From Candidatus Bathyarchaeota archaeon (lineage in GTDB: Archaea > Thermoproteota > Bathyarchaeia > TCS64): a stretch of 16,515 bases of DNA. The stretch lies in contig DUKA01000075.1 in assembly GCA_013329615.1 (NCBI GenBank), positions 225 through 16,739 on the forward strand. The letters run 5' to 3'. The notes under the pieces are model-generated. The model was not told the DNA's origin. It made no database searches and saw nothing but the letters and a program-made list of their open reading frames with translations. Positions 6,622 through 13,258 of the stretch are shown piece by piece. Position numbers and translations under genes: made by a program. The first letter of the stretch is position 1; every line of letters begins with the position of its first letter.

Positions 6622-7871
6622 GGCTCGATGCGTGCCCCCTTCTTGCAGAGCAGGAACAGCGCGACCGCCATGGGTACCGTGACGGCCTCCTGCGTGTATG
6701 GTCCGTACTCCGCGCCGGCGATCCTTACCTTCGGCGCGTGTCTGACATATACCTTCGCCTCGCCGGATCGGAAGGCGATGGCGCTGGTCATGGGGTCGTA
6801 GTCGGGGAGACCGTCCAGCTCTATGGTCTGGACCTGCCAGCCCGTCTTGCCGTGCAGAGTATTCGGGAGGCGTATCAACCGGTGGATGTCGGTGGTGACG
6901 ACGGTGTCTATATCCGCAGCTTGCGACTTTACGGCAATCTCCATGAGCTTTGAGAGGTCGGACATGAGTTTCTCGTCGTCGCTCAGGTCGACCGCCTTGA
7001 GGAGGATACTCGGGTGGCTCTCCTCGAGGATTGTGAGCGCCTTGTCGCGCTCGTTGACTATGAGGTTCGTTATCTTGCGTCCGAGTTTTAGCGCCTTGAT
7101 CTCCTCGGGGGGCGTGGAGGCTATGTAGTCGTAAAGGGCTCTGCCCGCGCGTCCCCTCCAGCCCTCGTCGGCGAGTGTGGACCTGCCCCCCTTGGCGCGT
7201 AGGTTGAAGCCGAGGTACTCCGCCTTAAGCCCCGTTCCGAGGATGTAGTCAACCACCTCGCGACGCCCGCTCTGGTCGAGGTCTCTCGCCCGGGGGCTCC
7301 TGACGTGGACGTGGTAGCCCCTGTTGCCGGAGAAGTTGACTACTAGGTCGCCGGCGGGGCTGAAGCCTAGGTCCTGTATGAGCATGTCTAGGAGCTTCTG
7401 GGTCTCGTGCTTCGCCGCCTGCAGGCAGCGTTCGCAGAGCCATGTCTCCTCCTCGAAGGCGGCTTTTCCGCATTTGCATATCTCGGGGTGCTTCCCTGTG
7501 CCTTCTTCGTCGCAGTTCTTGCACTTCCACGTGTCGTGCTCGTGTTGGCATGGTAGGTCGAAGTGGTCGGCGTCTATGTCGAAGACTAGGTCGGCGCCTA
7601 CCCAGCCCTTTCCCGCCATGTCGGCTTCGGGGCGCTGGTAGTAGCTGCTGCTGTGGTAGCTGTGTGCTGGGCCGTTATCCTTGAGGTATCTCTGGAATGT
7701 CAACTCGTCGGGGAAGCCTATGTGGCGGAACATGGTCTTCCCGCCGAATTGGAGGAAGGCGAACTCGCGCTGCTTTATCTCAGTGGGGGCGGGGATGGCC
7801 CTCGCGTTTGATTGGTACCACCTATGGAATTGTTCCGCTACGAATCGTGGGCTTCCCCAGTCTGACTCCAT
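6618..7871 (-). CDS. priS: DNA primase small (catalytic) subunit PriS
   Basis: PriS makes the RNA or mixed primers for archaeal replication. The 417-residue product shows the archaeo-eukaryotic primase core. The metal-binding motif is VFDIDADHFD (Asp98, Asp100), followed by the nucleotide-binding motif SGNRGYHVHV (His187). The third acidic motif lies in TTDIHRLIRLPNTLHGKTG. Between the first two is a Cys-rich insert (108-149) with CxxHxH, CxxC, CKC and CxxC elements, enough for one or two zinc sites. ATG 7871 is favoured because a TTTTAAAA box lies about 30 bases upstream, implying an almost leaderless mRNA. priS opens the operon that continues through gins51, rpl44e, rps27e, aif2a and nop10. 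Confidence 0.95.
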   Translation of the reverse strand: MESDWGSPRFVAEQFHRWYQSNARAIPAPTEIKQREFAFLQFGGKTMFRHIGFPDELTFQRYLKDNGPAHSYHSSSYYQRPEADMAGKGWVGADLVFDIDADHFDLPCQHEHDTWKCKNCDEEGTGKHPEICKCGKAAFEEETWLCERCLQAAKHETQKLLDMLIQDLGFSPAGDLVVNFSGNRGYHVHVRSPRARDLDQSGRREVVDYILGTGLKAEYLGFNLRAKGGRSTLADEGWRGRAGRALYDYIASTPPEEIKALKLGRKITNLIVNERDKALTILEESHPSILLKAVDLSDDEKLMSDLSKLMEIAVKSQAADIDTVVTTDIHRLIRLPNTLHGKTGWQVQTIELDGLPDYDPMTSAIAFRSGEAKVYVRHAPKVRIAGAEYGPYTQEAVTVPMAVALFLLCKKGARIEP

Positions 7872-7899
7872 AGGCGCTCAGGTAGATGTGATCGCCCTG

Positions 7900-7907
7900 T
7901 TTTAAAA
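7900..7907 (-). promoter_or_regulatory. TATA box of the priS-gins51-ribosomal operon
   Basis: TTTTAAAA is centred 32 bases before ATG 7871, so transcription should start near 7878, only a few bases before the codon. It gives priS a promoter separate from priL. Confidence 0.6.
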
Positions 7908-7927
7908 CTGGTTTGCTCGCCGCGCGT

Positions 7928-8059
7928 CTACTTCTTGAGGCCGTTGTGTGGGCATTTCCCGCAGAACTTGGGGTTGAACCTGACCAAGTTGTTGTATTGG
8001 CTGCAGAAGTGGAGTCCTGTGTTCTTTATGGCTTGGTTTACGTTTGCCAATGTGGTGAT
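7928..8059 (-). other. In-frame Cys-rich open stretch after the priL TAG (43 codons)
   Basis: Directly after the priL stop (TAG, 8062-8060) the same frame stays open for 43 codons to a second TAG at 7930-7928. The implied peptide is ITTLANVNQAIKNTGLHFC, then SQYNNLVRFNP, then KFCGKCPHNGLKK. It has three Cys and two His in a zinc-ribbon-like spacing (C-x13-C-x2-C). It could be the lost C terminus of PriL (an amber mutation or sequencing error, or readthrough) or a 40-residue gene starting at TTG 8050, for which I see no ribosome-binding site. It could also be chance. Coding status is uncertain. Confidence 0.35.
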
Positions 8060-9136
8060 CTATTGGCTCTGTTGGGTTATATTTGAAGCTTGAGGCGGTA
8101 GTGGGGGCTTCTGGTAAGCTAGTCGGCGCGCCTTGATGCGGTAGTAGCTGAGGGGGTGCTTGATGCGTTCGCAGATGTCGTCCTTGTTTCGGCAGATGCC
8201 GTGTGTACGTAGTGTGTCGCAGAGTGGCGGCGTGTACTTCGTCCGGTTCCCCTTGACGCCGGCGATGTGCTCGACTTGGTACTTGGTCATGGCGGGGTCG
8301 AAGTCGCTGACGCTCGTGTAGAGGTCGACGAGGCTGTCGAGTGGCATACCGACGGTCACCAGGAAGCTGGTGAGGGCGAAGCGCTCCATGTGGCTCGCGC
8401 GTCTCCCGGCGAGCAGCCCCTCCATGCAGAAGCGGATACACGGCGGGAAGGCTTCGTTTATGACCTCACTGGGAAGGCCCTCGCCGCCGAGCCTTGTTCT
8501 GTTCTCCTCGAAGACCTTGGAGACGCGGTCGAGGCGCCTCTGGATGGGCTCTGGGAGGTTGATCTTCACCGGCTTGAGGCGATCCTTGATCAGGATCTCT
8601 GCCTCGCCTTGTATGAGGCGTGCAACCTCGCGCTGGGTGAGCAGCACGTAGCCGTTCTTGACTATGCGGTTGACTAGCTTCCACTTGTCCTCGTGGAAGC
8701 TGGAGGAGCTGCGCAGGTAGTCGTGGAAGTGTAGGCGGAAGTCGTGGAGGACGCCGTCGTACCTCTCCCCCGAGTCCTTGAGGGCCCAGCCGAAGTCGTC
8801 GCGGGCTATTTGGGCGAGTTTGTCCCGCTCCTCGTCTTGGAGGAGGAAGTAGACGCGCACAGCCTCGGCGAGGGCGTAGCGCCTGTTGAGGAACGGCTCC
8901 CCCTTGGCGGATACGAACATGACGGCGATTGGGAAGCTGAGCAGTTCGGTCATGTAGTCGTCGAGGGCGTCGTCGACTGCGCCGTCCTCTATGGCTTGTA
9001 CGACTCGCTCCGCGGCGCGGTCTAGGACCTTCTCGTAGGCTGGGCTGGCGAGGTCGTCGAGCTGGAGGTTCAGGGCGTCGACTAGCTTCGCCGCCTCCGT
9101 CAGGAACGGGTACTTCGCCGCCTCCCTCTCCAGCAT
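8060..9136 (-). CDS. priL: DNA primase large subunit PriL (iron-sulfur subunit)
   Basis: PriL partners PriS and controls primer initiation and length. The 358-residue product starts at ATG 9136 (an in-frame TGA lies three codons upstream) with GAAGGAAG just before it. The N-terminal half is helical (MLEREAAKYPFL to about 215). The C-terminal domain carries the four expected 4Fe-4S ligands: Cys233 (FPPCIRF), Cys306 (YTPPLCDTL), Cys315 (THGICRN) and Cys322 (DDICERI), followed by HPLSYYRIKARR, the usual end motif. The tail SNITQQSQ is low in conservation. It is separated from priS by 188 bases, unlike the tight packing downstream, and the frame continues past the TAG. It has its own promoter region shared with the divergent RidA gene. 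Confidence 0.93.
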   Translation of the reverse strand: MLEREAAKYPFLTEAAKLVDALNLQLDDLASPAYEKVLDRAAERVVQAIEDGAVDDALDDYMTELLSFPIAVMFVSAKGEPFLNRRYALAEAVRVYFLLQDEERDKLAQIARDDFGWALKDSGERYDGVLHDFRLHFHDYLRSSSSFHEDKWKLVNRIVKNGYVLLTQREVARLIQGEAEILIKDRLKPVKINLPEPIQRRLDRVSKVFEENRTRLGGEGLPSEVINEAFPPCIRFCMEGLLAGRRASHMERFALTSFLVTVGMPLDSLVDLYTSVSDFDPAMTKYQVEHIAGVKGNRTKYTPPLCDTLRTHGICRNKDDICERIKHPLSYYRIKARRLAYQKPPLPPQASNITQQSQ

Positions 9137-9189
9137 CTTCCTTCAGCCAAACTCATGGTGTTTCGGCTGTGAAAAGGCTTCCCCCGCAG

Positions 9190-9199
9190 GGTTTATCAC
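9190..9199. promoter_or_regulatory. Divergent promoter core between priL and the RidA-like gene
   Basis: The only AT-rich patch in this GC-rich 88-base gap reads GGTTTATCAC on the plus strand and GTGATAAACC on the minus strand. On the plus strand it predicts a start near 9222, almost leaderless for ATG 9225. On the minus strand it predicts a start near 9168, about 30 bases before priL. A second minus-strand candidate, GGCTATACACG, lies around 9205-9215. Confidence 0.4.
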
Positions 9200-9224
9200 C
9201 CCGGCGTGTATAGCCTGCGGCGGC

Positions 9225-9608
9225 ATGAAGTGCAAGGAGACCATCACGCTCGACTACCCACCGGACGCCCACTATAACCCGGCTGTCCGCGCGGGGGACT
9301 TCGTCTACACATGCGGGCACATCGGGCTCGAAGACGAGTCGGGGCGGGAGTTGACAAACATCGAGGACCAGACGCGAGCGACGCTTGTCGACCTCCGGAA
9401 GACGCTCGCCGCTGCTGGCGCCACGATGGATGACATAGTCAAGGCGACTGTCTACATCGCCGACATCGACTACTACGAGAAGATGAACGAGGTCTACATG
9501 ACCTTCTTCGAGGGGCCGATGCCAGCTAGGTCGACGATAGTGACGAGGCTCGTGATGGACGAGATTCTTATAGAAATTGAGGCCGTGGCGTACAAGCCAC
9601 AAGCCTGA
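9225..9608 (+). CDS. RidA/YjgF/UK114 family protein
   Basis: Members of this trimeric cytosolic family hydrolyse reactive enamine/imine intermediates released by PLP enzymes or act in specific catabolic pathways. The 127-residue length is standard. Seen are the opening strand AVRAGDFVYTCGHIGLE, the middle helix QTRATLVDLRKTLAAAGATMDDIVKATVYI, the conserved PARSTIV with Arg102, and the closing strand ILIEIEAVAYKP with Glu119. Arg102 and Glu119 match the family's substrate-binding pair, but the canonical RidA YSQA start is replaced by HYNPA, so it may be a non-housekeeping subfamily. It converges on an aminotransferase gene with a single base between stops, a neighbour whose imines it could hydrolyse (inference). 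Confidence 0.9.
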   Translation: MKCKETITLDYPPDAHYNPAVRAGDFVYTCGHIGLEDESGRELTNIEDQTRATLVDLRKTLAAAGATMDDIVKATVYIADIDYYEKMNEVYMTFFEGPMPARSTIVTRLVMDEILIEIEAVAYKPQA

Positions 9609-9609
9609 G

Positions 9610-10764
9610 TCACTTGAGGTTTTTATCCGCGAAGTGCTTGAGGCGGCGGAGCCCCTCGGGGACCCATGTCCTCCCGTAGCTTATGCGGAAGTTGTTCCCC
9701 GGGTAGTTGAAGACCATCCCCGGCCAGACCATTACGTGCTCCTGCTTCGCGTACTCCTCGGTGAACTTCTCGACATTCATGCCGATGAGCTCAGGGAAGC
9801 CGACGGTGGCGCCCTTGGGGTGTACCCACCTGAAGTGGTCGCCGTAGTCCTCGAAGAACTCCTCCATGAGGGAAAGGTTCTCGTCTATGATCCTGTGGCT
9901 CCTCGCGAGTATCTTGTCCTTGGCACGCAGAGCCATGGTGGCGAGTAGCTCGCTCGGCGCCGGCTTGCAGGGCGTCGCAAGCCCGTTCATTTCGTCGAGC
10001 TTCCGGAGCAGCGTCGGCTCCCTGATGGCGATCCATCCTATCCTGAGCCCGGATAGCGCATATGCTTTGGACATGACGCCGAAGCTTACGGCGGCCTCAT
10101 CTGCCTCGACGGCGGGGGTAAGGTGGTACTCGGGCTTGTGTTCGAGGAGGTTGTAGACCTCGTCGCCGACGAACGTGACGCCTCTATCGCGGCAGAGGTC
10201 AATTAGTGCCTTGTATGTTGAGGGGTCGACCGTTGAACCGGTTGGGTTGTGTGGGAAGTTGGTGATGAGGAACTTCGTGTTGGGACGGAAAGCCTTGGCG
10301 ACCTCGTCGACGTGGACGCTCCAGCCGTCGGGGTCTAGGGGGACGAGCGACACATCGGCCCCCGCGAGGTTGGCGAGCTGGTAGAGCGCCTCATACGCCG
10401 GCCAGAGGACGACGACATGGTCCCCCGGCTTGAGCATCGCGGTGAAGAAGACCCAGATAGCCTCGTCGGCGCCGGCGAAGACGATGACCTGGCTTGGATC
10501 AACCCCCTTGTAGAGCTTGGCTATCTCGGTGCGTAGCTTGATGCCGCCGTTGGTCTCCGTGTACTTGAGGGTTAGGTTCTCCCAGTCGCTCCTCAGCTCG
10601 TCGTCGGCGAGGGTGAGCACCTCACTCATCCTCATCGGCTGGACGTCCGACTCGTGCATCGTCATGTTGGTGTACTTTTTCCAGCCAAGCATCTGCTGCT
10701 CGAGGCGGAGCCTGTGCTCGAGGCGCTCCCGCCCCCGTCCTCCCGTGGGTTTTATGGTCGTCAT
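9610..10764 (-). CDS. PLP-dependent aminotransferase, class I/II
   Basis: This is a 384-residue fold-type I PLP enzyme. Visible active-site elements are YTETNGGIKLRTEIA (substrate loop), FAGADEAIW at the cofactor phosphate loop, and NFPHNPTG with Asn173. GDEVYN with Asp201 contacts the pyridine nitrogen, Lys233 in MSKAYALSGLRIGW forms the Schiff base, and Arg360 in NFRISYGR binds the substrate carboxylate. The start is ATG 10764, 13 bases after the upstream hydrolase gene with AAAGGG in between, so the two form an operon. The first 24 residues are Arg-rich and poorly conserved in appearance, so ATG at Met25 is a possible alternative. The amino donor and acceptor cannot be read from sequence. 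A RidA-like gene lies immediately downstream in convergent orientation. Confidence 0.9.
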   Translation of the reverse strand: MTTIKPTGGRGRERLEHRLRLEQQMLGWKKYTNMTMHESDVQPMRMSEVLTLADDELRSDWENLTLKYTETNGGIKLRTEIAKLYKGVDPSQVIVFAGADEAIWVFFTAMLKPGDHVVVLWPAYEALYQLANLAGADVSLVPLDPDGWSVHVDEVAKAFRPNTKFLITNFPHNPTGSTVDPSTYKALIDLCRDRGVTFVGDEVYNLLEHKPEYHLTPAVEADEAAVSFGVMSKAYALSGLRIGWIAIREPTLLRKLDEMNGLATPCKPAPSELLATMALRAKDKILARSHRIIDENLSLMEEFFEDYGDHFRWVHPKGATVGFPELIGMNVEKFTEEYAKQEHVMVWPGMVFNYPGNNFRISYGRTWVPEGLRRLKHFADKNLK

Positions 10765-10777
10765 ATAGTCGCCCTTT

Positions 10778-11581
10778 TCACTTCTTCACCCAGTGCTTGG
10801 CGACTTCCTCCGCCGTCGCGTGCCAGACGGCGGGGAAGCGCTCTATGTAGTTGAGGAGCCTGTCTAGGAGCATGAGGCCACCGGGCTTCCCGATTATCTG
10901 TGGGTGGAACATCGTCGTGTAGCAGAGACCGTAGTGGTAGTAGCCGTCGAAGGAGTTCGTCCAGATCTGGTAGCCCGTCTCGGGGCTCTGTATCCTCGTG
11001 TTGTAGCTGGTTCCGGGGTAGTCGGCGAAGAGGTGGAAGTCGTCCATGTCGTAGTAGCTGGGAACGATGGTTAGGCCGTTGCCGAGCCTGTAGGGTAGGT
11101 CGCTGCCCCTCATGCTCGAGTCGTAGAGGAAGCCGTTCTCTGCGAGTATGTCGTGGGTGTTGGAGCCGACCTCGCCACCGGCGACGCGGTTCCCAACCGC
11201 CGCGTACCCCGACGCCTCCTTTATCGCGTCTCGGGTCGCTAGAACTCTTCGCGTCTCCTCCTCCTTTGGTAGCTTGATCGTATCCTCGTGCTTCCAACCG
11301 TGGCATGCCAGCTCGTGGCCACGCTTGCGAATCTCTGCGAAGACGTCGGGGTGGTTGACAGCGTTTATCCCCGGGACGAAGAAGGTCGCCTTGACCCTGT
11401 GCTTGTCGAGCAGGTCGAGGAGTCGGGGGTAGACGGGTGCGTTCCATTCGTACTCCCCGAGGCTCTTCATGCGTGGCATGTCCGCCACCTCGGGCTTGTT
11501 TCCCATGAATACGTACTCAGCGTCGCAGTCGAACGTCAGGACCACGGCGCACCTCTTACCATCCGGCCAGACACCGCTCAT
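10778..11581 (-). CDS. NodB-fold (CE4-like) hydrolase, PgdA/PuuE-type
   Basis: The 267-residue product has a metal-dependent NodB/polysaccharide-deacetylase fold. Motif 1 is LTFDCDAE (Asp18, Asp20). Motif 2 is CHGWKHE (His94, His98). Motif 3 is NRVAGGEVGSNT. The later segments YDSSMRGSDLPYRL and IVPSYYDMDDFHLF match the cytosolic subfamily that includes Helicobacter PgdA-like proteins and PuuE-type allantoinases, rather than secreted chitin deacetylases. There is no signal peptide, and archaea lack murein. Hydrolysis of a cyclic amide or imide, or of an N-acyl small molecule, is therefore more likely than cell-wall deacetylation (inference). It starts at ATG 11581; the frame is open further upstream but offers no ATG, GTG or TTG. 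It is first in an operon with the aminotransferase. Confidence 0.85.
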   Translation of the reverse strand: MSGVWPDGKRCAVVLTFDCDAEYVFMGNKPEVADMPRMKSLGEYEWNAPVYPRLLDLLDKHRVKATFFVPGINAVNHPDVFAEIRKRGHELACHGWKHEDTIKLPKEEETRRVLATRDAIKEASGYAAVGNRVAGGEVGSNTHDILAENGFLYDSSMRGSDLPYRLGNGLTIVPSYYDMDDFHLFADYPGTSYNTRIQSPETGYQIWTNSFDGYYHYGLCYTTMFHPQIIGKPGGLMLLDRLLNYIERFPAVWHATAEEVAKHWVKK

Positions 11582-11644
11582 CTCAATCGGACAAAGGTGT
11601 GCCTCCGCCCAGATAACGACCTCGGCCTCGTACCTCTTATTGAT

Positions 11645-11662
11645 CCATAATACAATTATCTA
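11645..11662. promoter_or_regulatory. AT-rich divergent promoter region
   Basis: CATAATACAATTATCT is the only AT-rich stretch between the hydrolase (minus) and the receiver-like gene (plus). It lies about 25-40 bases before ATG 11687 and 65-80 bases before ATG 11581, so it could serve both. No single TATA box stands out. Confidence 0.3.
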
Positions 11663-11686
11663 CACACTGCTCCGCGAATCTTTTAC

Positions 11687-12130
11687 ATGACAGGGCTCGC
11701 CGACCCGGAGAGAATCAGGGTACTGCTCCTAGGTTTGAGCCCGCCTACAAGCGACTTCACGGCACACCTCTCCAAGGGCACGCCCGGCATAGACCTGACG
11801 ATGACGAGCCAACGCGAAGAGATATGGAACCTACTCCCACGCGGCTTCGACTGCCTGATAATCGAGGAGAATACGCCCCAGATTGACGGGGTTAAGATCG
11901 CGAAGACCATCAGGGACAAGGGTATCACGCACATTCCCATCATCTTGCACAATTCGGAAAAACGCGCCCCGCGAAGGAACGCGAAGGTCGAGGAAAGGGT
12001 CTTTTTAGACGACTTCAACGGAGACGAGGGCGCCGCCCGCCTCGGCGCGCTGATCAGGGAGATGGGCAAAGCAACCTCCCCTCCAACTGATGACAAGAAG
12101 AGGGGCATATCCGCCCCCATCGGCGACTAG
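11687..12130 (+). CDS. Degenerate response-regulator receiver protein
   Basis: The 147-residue product is a stand-alone receiver-like (REC) domain plus a charged tail. The fold is read from IRVLLLGLSPP (strand 1), FDCLIIEENTPQIDGVKIAKTIRD (strand 3 to helix 3) and THIPIILHNSE (strand 4). Aligned to canonical CheY-type proteins, the phospho-acceptor Asp is Glu60 and the acidic Mg pair after strand 1 is Gly-Leu. The switch Thr/Ser is Asn89 and the conserved Lys is Asp108 (RVFLDDF), while the P-x-x-D-G turn (Pro64, Asp67, Gly68) is kept. It should therefore not be phosphorylated, and Glu60 may mimic a constant on state (inference). No kinase or DNA-binding domain is attached. Residues 128-147 (ATSPPTDDKKRG) look disordered. 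The ketopantoate reductase-like gene follows 44 bases later with its own TATA box. Confidence 0.75.
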   Translation: MTGLADPERIRVLLLGLSPPTSDFTAHLSKGTPGIDLTMTSQREEIWNLLPRGFDCLIIEENTPQIDGVKIAKTIRDKGITHIPIILHNSEKRAPRRNAKVEERVFLDDFNGDEGAARLGALIREMGKATSPPTDDKKRGISAPIGD

Positions 12131-12146
12131 ACGGAGCCCCCGTTCG

Positions 12147-12154
12147 TTTAATAT
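12147..12154 (+). promoter_or_regulatory. TATA box of the ketopantoate reductase-like gene
   Basis: TTTAATAT is centred 25 bases before ATG 12175, predicting a leaderless transcript from that codon, or a leader of about 10 bases if ATG 12187 is used. Confidence 0.55.
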
Positions 12155-12174
12155 CCCCCCGTTGCCCACCGTTC

Positions 12175-13176
12175 ATGATACTCGGGATGCGCTTCATAGT
12201 CTACGGCGCCGGCGGGATAGGCAGCATCATCGGCGGCCACCTGTTCAGGATCGGCGGGGAAGTTGTTCTCGTGGGTAGCGAGAGGCACGTCGATGCGGTG
12301 AAGAAATTTGGCCTGAGACTTCTCACACCGGACATCACCTACACGTTGAAGATCCCCGCCTGCAAGACAGCGGATGAACTTGCGCCGTTCAGGGGGGACG
12401 ACGTGGTGATACTCACGGCTAAGAGCCAGCACACCGCCGTCTGCCTGGGGCAGCTGAAGAACGCGGGGGCGCCGAGGAACCTCCCCCTCTTCTGCGCCCA
12501 GAACTCCATCGTGAACGAGCCCGCCGCCACACGCGCCTTCGACAACGTCTACGGCGCCGTGCTCAATATGCCCGCCATATTCCTCACCCCCGGCGAGGTT
12601 ATACACCCCATCACCGGCAACGGCGGCCTCATCGAGGTCGGCCGCTACCCCGCCAGCGCAGACGAGTTATCGCAGAGGGTCGCCTCAGCCCTGCTGGAGG
12701 CGGGTTTCGCATGCAAGGTTAACACACACGTCATGCGGGCCAAGGCGGCGAAGACCCTCCTAAACCTCAACAACGCCCTCGAAGCCATAACCGACGCCAA
12801 AGGCGACGCCGCAGCCTACAACCTCGCCACCAGAACCGAGGCAGAAAACGTCTGGAAGCGCGCCGGCATAGAGTGGGAAGACTTCCACGAGTTCGAGAAG
12901 CGTTCAAAGGCTATACGCGGGAAGAACAAGATGCCCGCGGGCTACGAGGGGGAGACAAAGCGAAGCTCCACGTGGCAGAGCATGACACGAGGCACCGGCA
13001 ACGTCGAGGCCGAAGCCATCAACGGCGACATCGTCAAGCTCGGCCGAGCCCTCGGCATCCCCACCCCCTACAACGAGACACTATGTAGGATCGCCGAGGA
13101 CATGGCACGGAAAGGCGAGAAGCCTGGAAGATACACAATAGAGCAGCTCACCGAGATGGCGAGACGTAACCAGTAA
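12175..13176 (+). CDS. 2-dehydropantoate 2-reductase family protein (PanE/ApbA-like)
   Basis: Ketopantoate reductases use NADPH to make pantoate for coenzyme A. The 333-residue product opens with a Rossmann motif FIVYGAGGIGSIIGGHL. Further marks are VVILTAKSQ with Lys83, FCAQNSI with Asn110, and the catalytic Lys region RAKAAKTLLNLNNALEAI with Lys193. The C-terminal helical domain has SSTWQSMTRGTGNVEAEAINGDIV, matching the family SSM-Q-D-E-N-G pattern. ATG 12175 fits a leaderless start behind the TATA box; ATG 12187 (MRFIVYGAGG) is the usual family start and equally possible. Several family positions differ (an insert GKNKMPAGYEGETKRS before the last domain), so a paralogue acting on another 2-keto acid is possible. 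Its neighbours are not CoA genes. Confidence 0.82.
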   Translation: MILGMRFIVYGAGGIGSIIGGHLFRIGGEVVLVGSERHVDAVKKFGLRLLTPDITYTLKIPACKTADELAPFRGDDVVILTAKSQHTAVCLGQLKNAGAPRNLPLFCAQNSIVNEPAATRAFDNVYGAVLNMPAIFLTPGEVIHPITGNGGLIEVGRYPASADELSQRVASALLEAGFACKVNTHVMRAKAAKTLLNLNNALEAITDAKGDAAAYNLATRTEAENVWKRAGIEWEDFHEFEKRSKAIRGKNKMPAGYEGETKRSSTWQSMTRGTGNVEAEAINGDIVKLGRALGIPTPYNETLCRIAEDMARKGEKPGRYTIEQLTEMARRNQ

Positions 13177-13220
13177 AAATAATTTTGCGTTATTGTATGT
13201 AACAACCACAAGCTGCATAA

Positions 13221-13243
13221 GAAAATGAAAAAAGACGAAAAAG
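13221..13243 (-). terminator. T-rich terminator of the rpoA-rpl30e-nusA transcript
   Basis: On the minus strand, 16 or more bases after the nusA stop, runs of five, six and four T occur within 21 bases (13242-13222). This is a typical archaeal U-tract terminator without a clear hairpin. The plus-strand gene ends at 13176, so the two transcripts converge here. Confidence 0.5.
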
Positions 13244-13258
13244 TGCGAAACTACGGGG

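Noticed and set aside
8060..8062. TAG as a pyrrolysine codon throughout this genome
   Set aside because: nop10, nusA, rpoA and the receiver gene all end naturally in TAG at family-typical lengths, and no Pyl machinery is in view.
7902..8441. A 179-codon minus-strand frame overlapping the priL end
   Set aside because: It overlaps the conserved PriL iron-sulfur domain in another frame, and its product is Arg/Pro/His-rich low-complexity sequence.
10761..11447. A 228-codon minus-strand frame over the NodB-fold hydrolase
   Set aside because: It is an out-of-frame, Arg-rich reading of the hydrolase gene, whose own frame holds all three NodB motifs.
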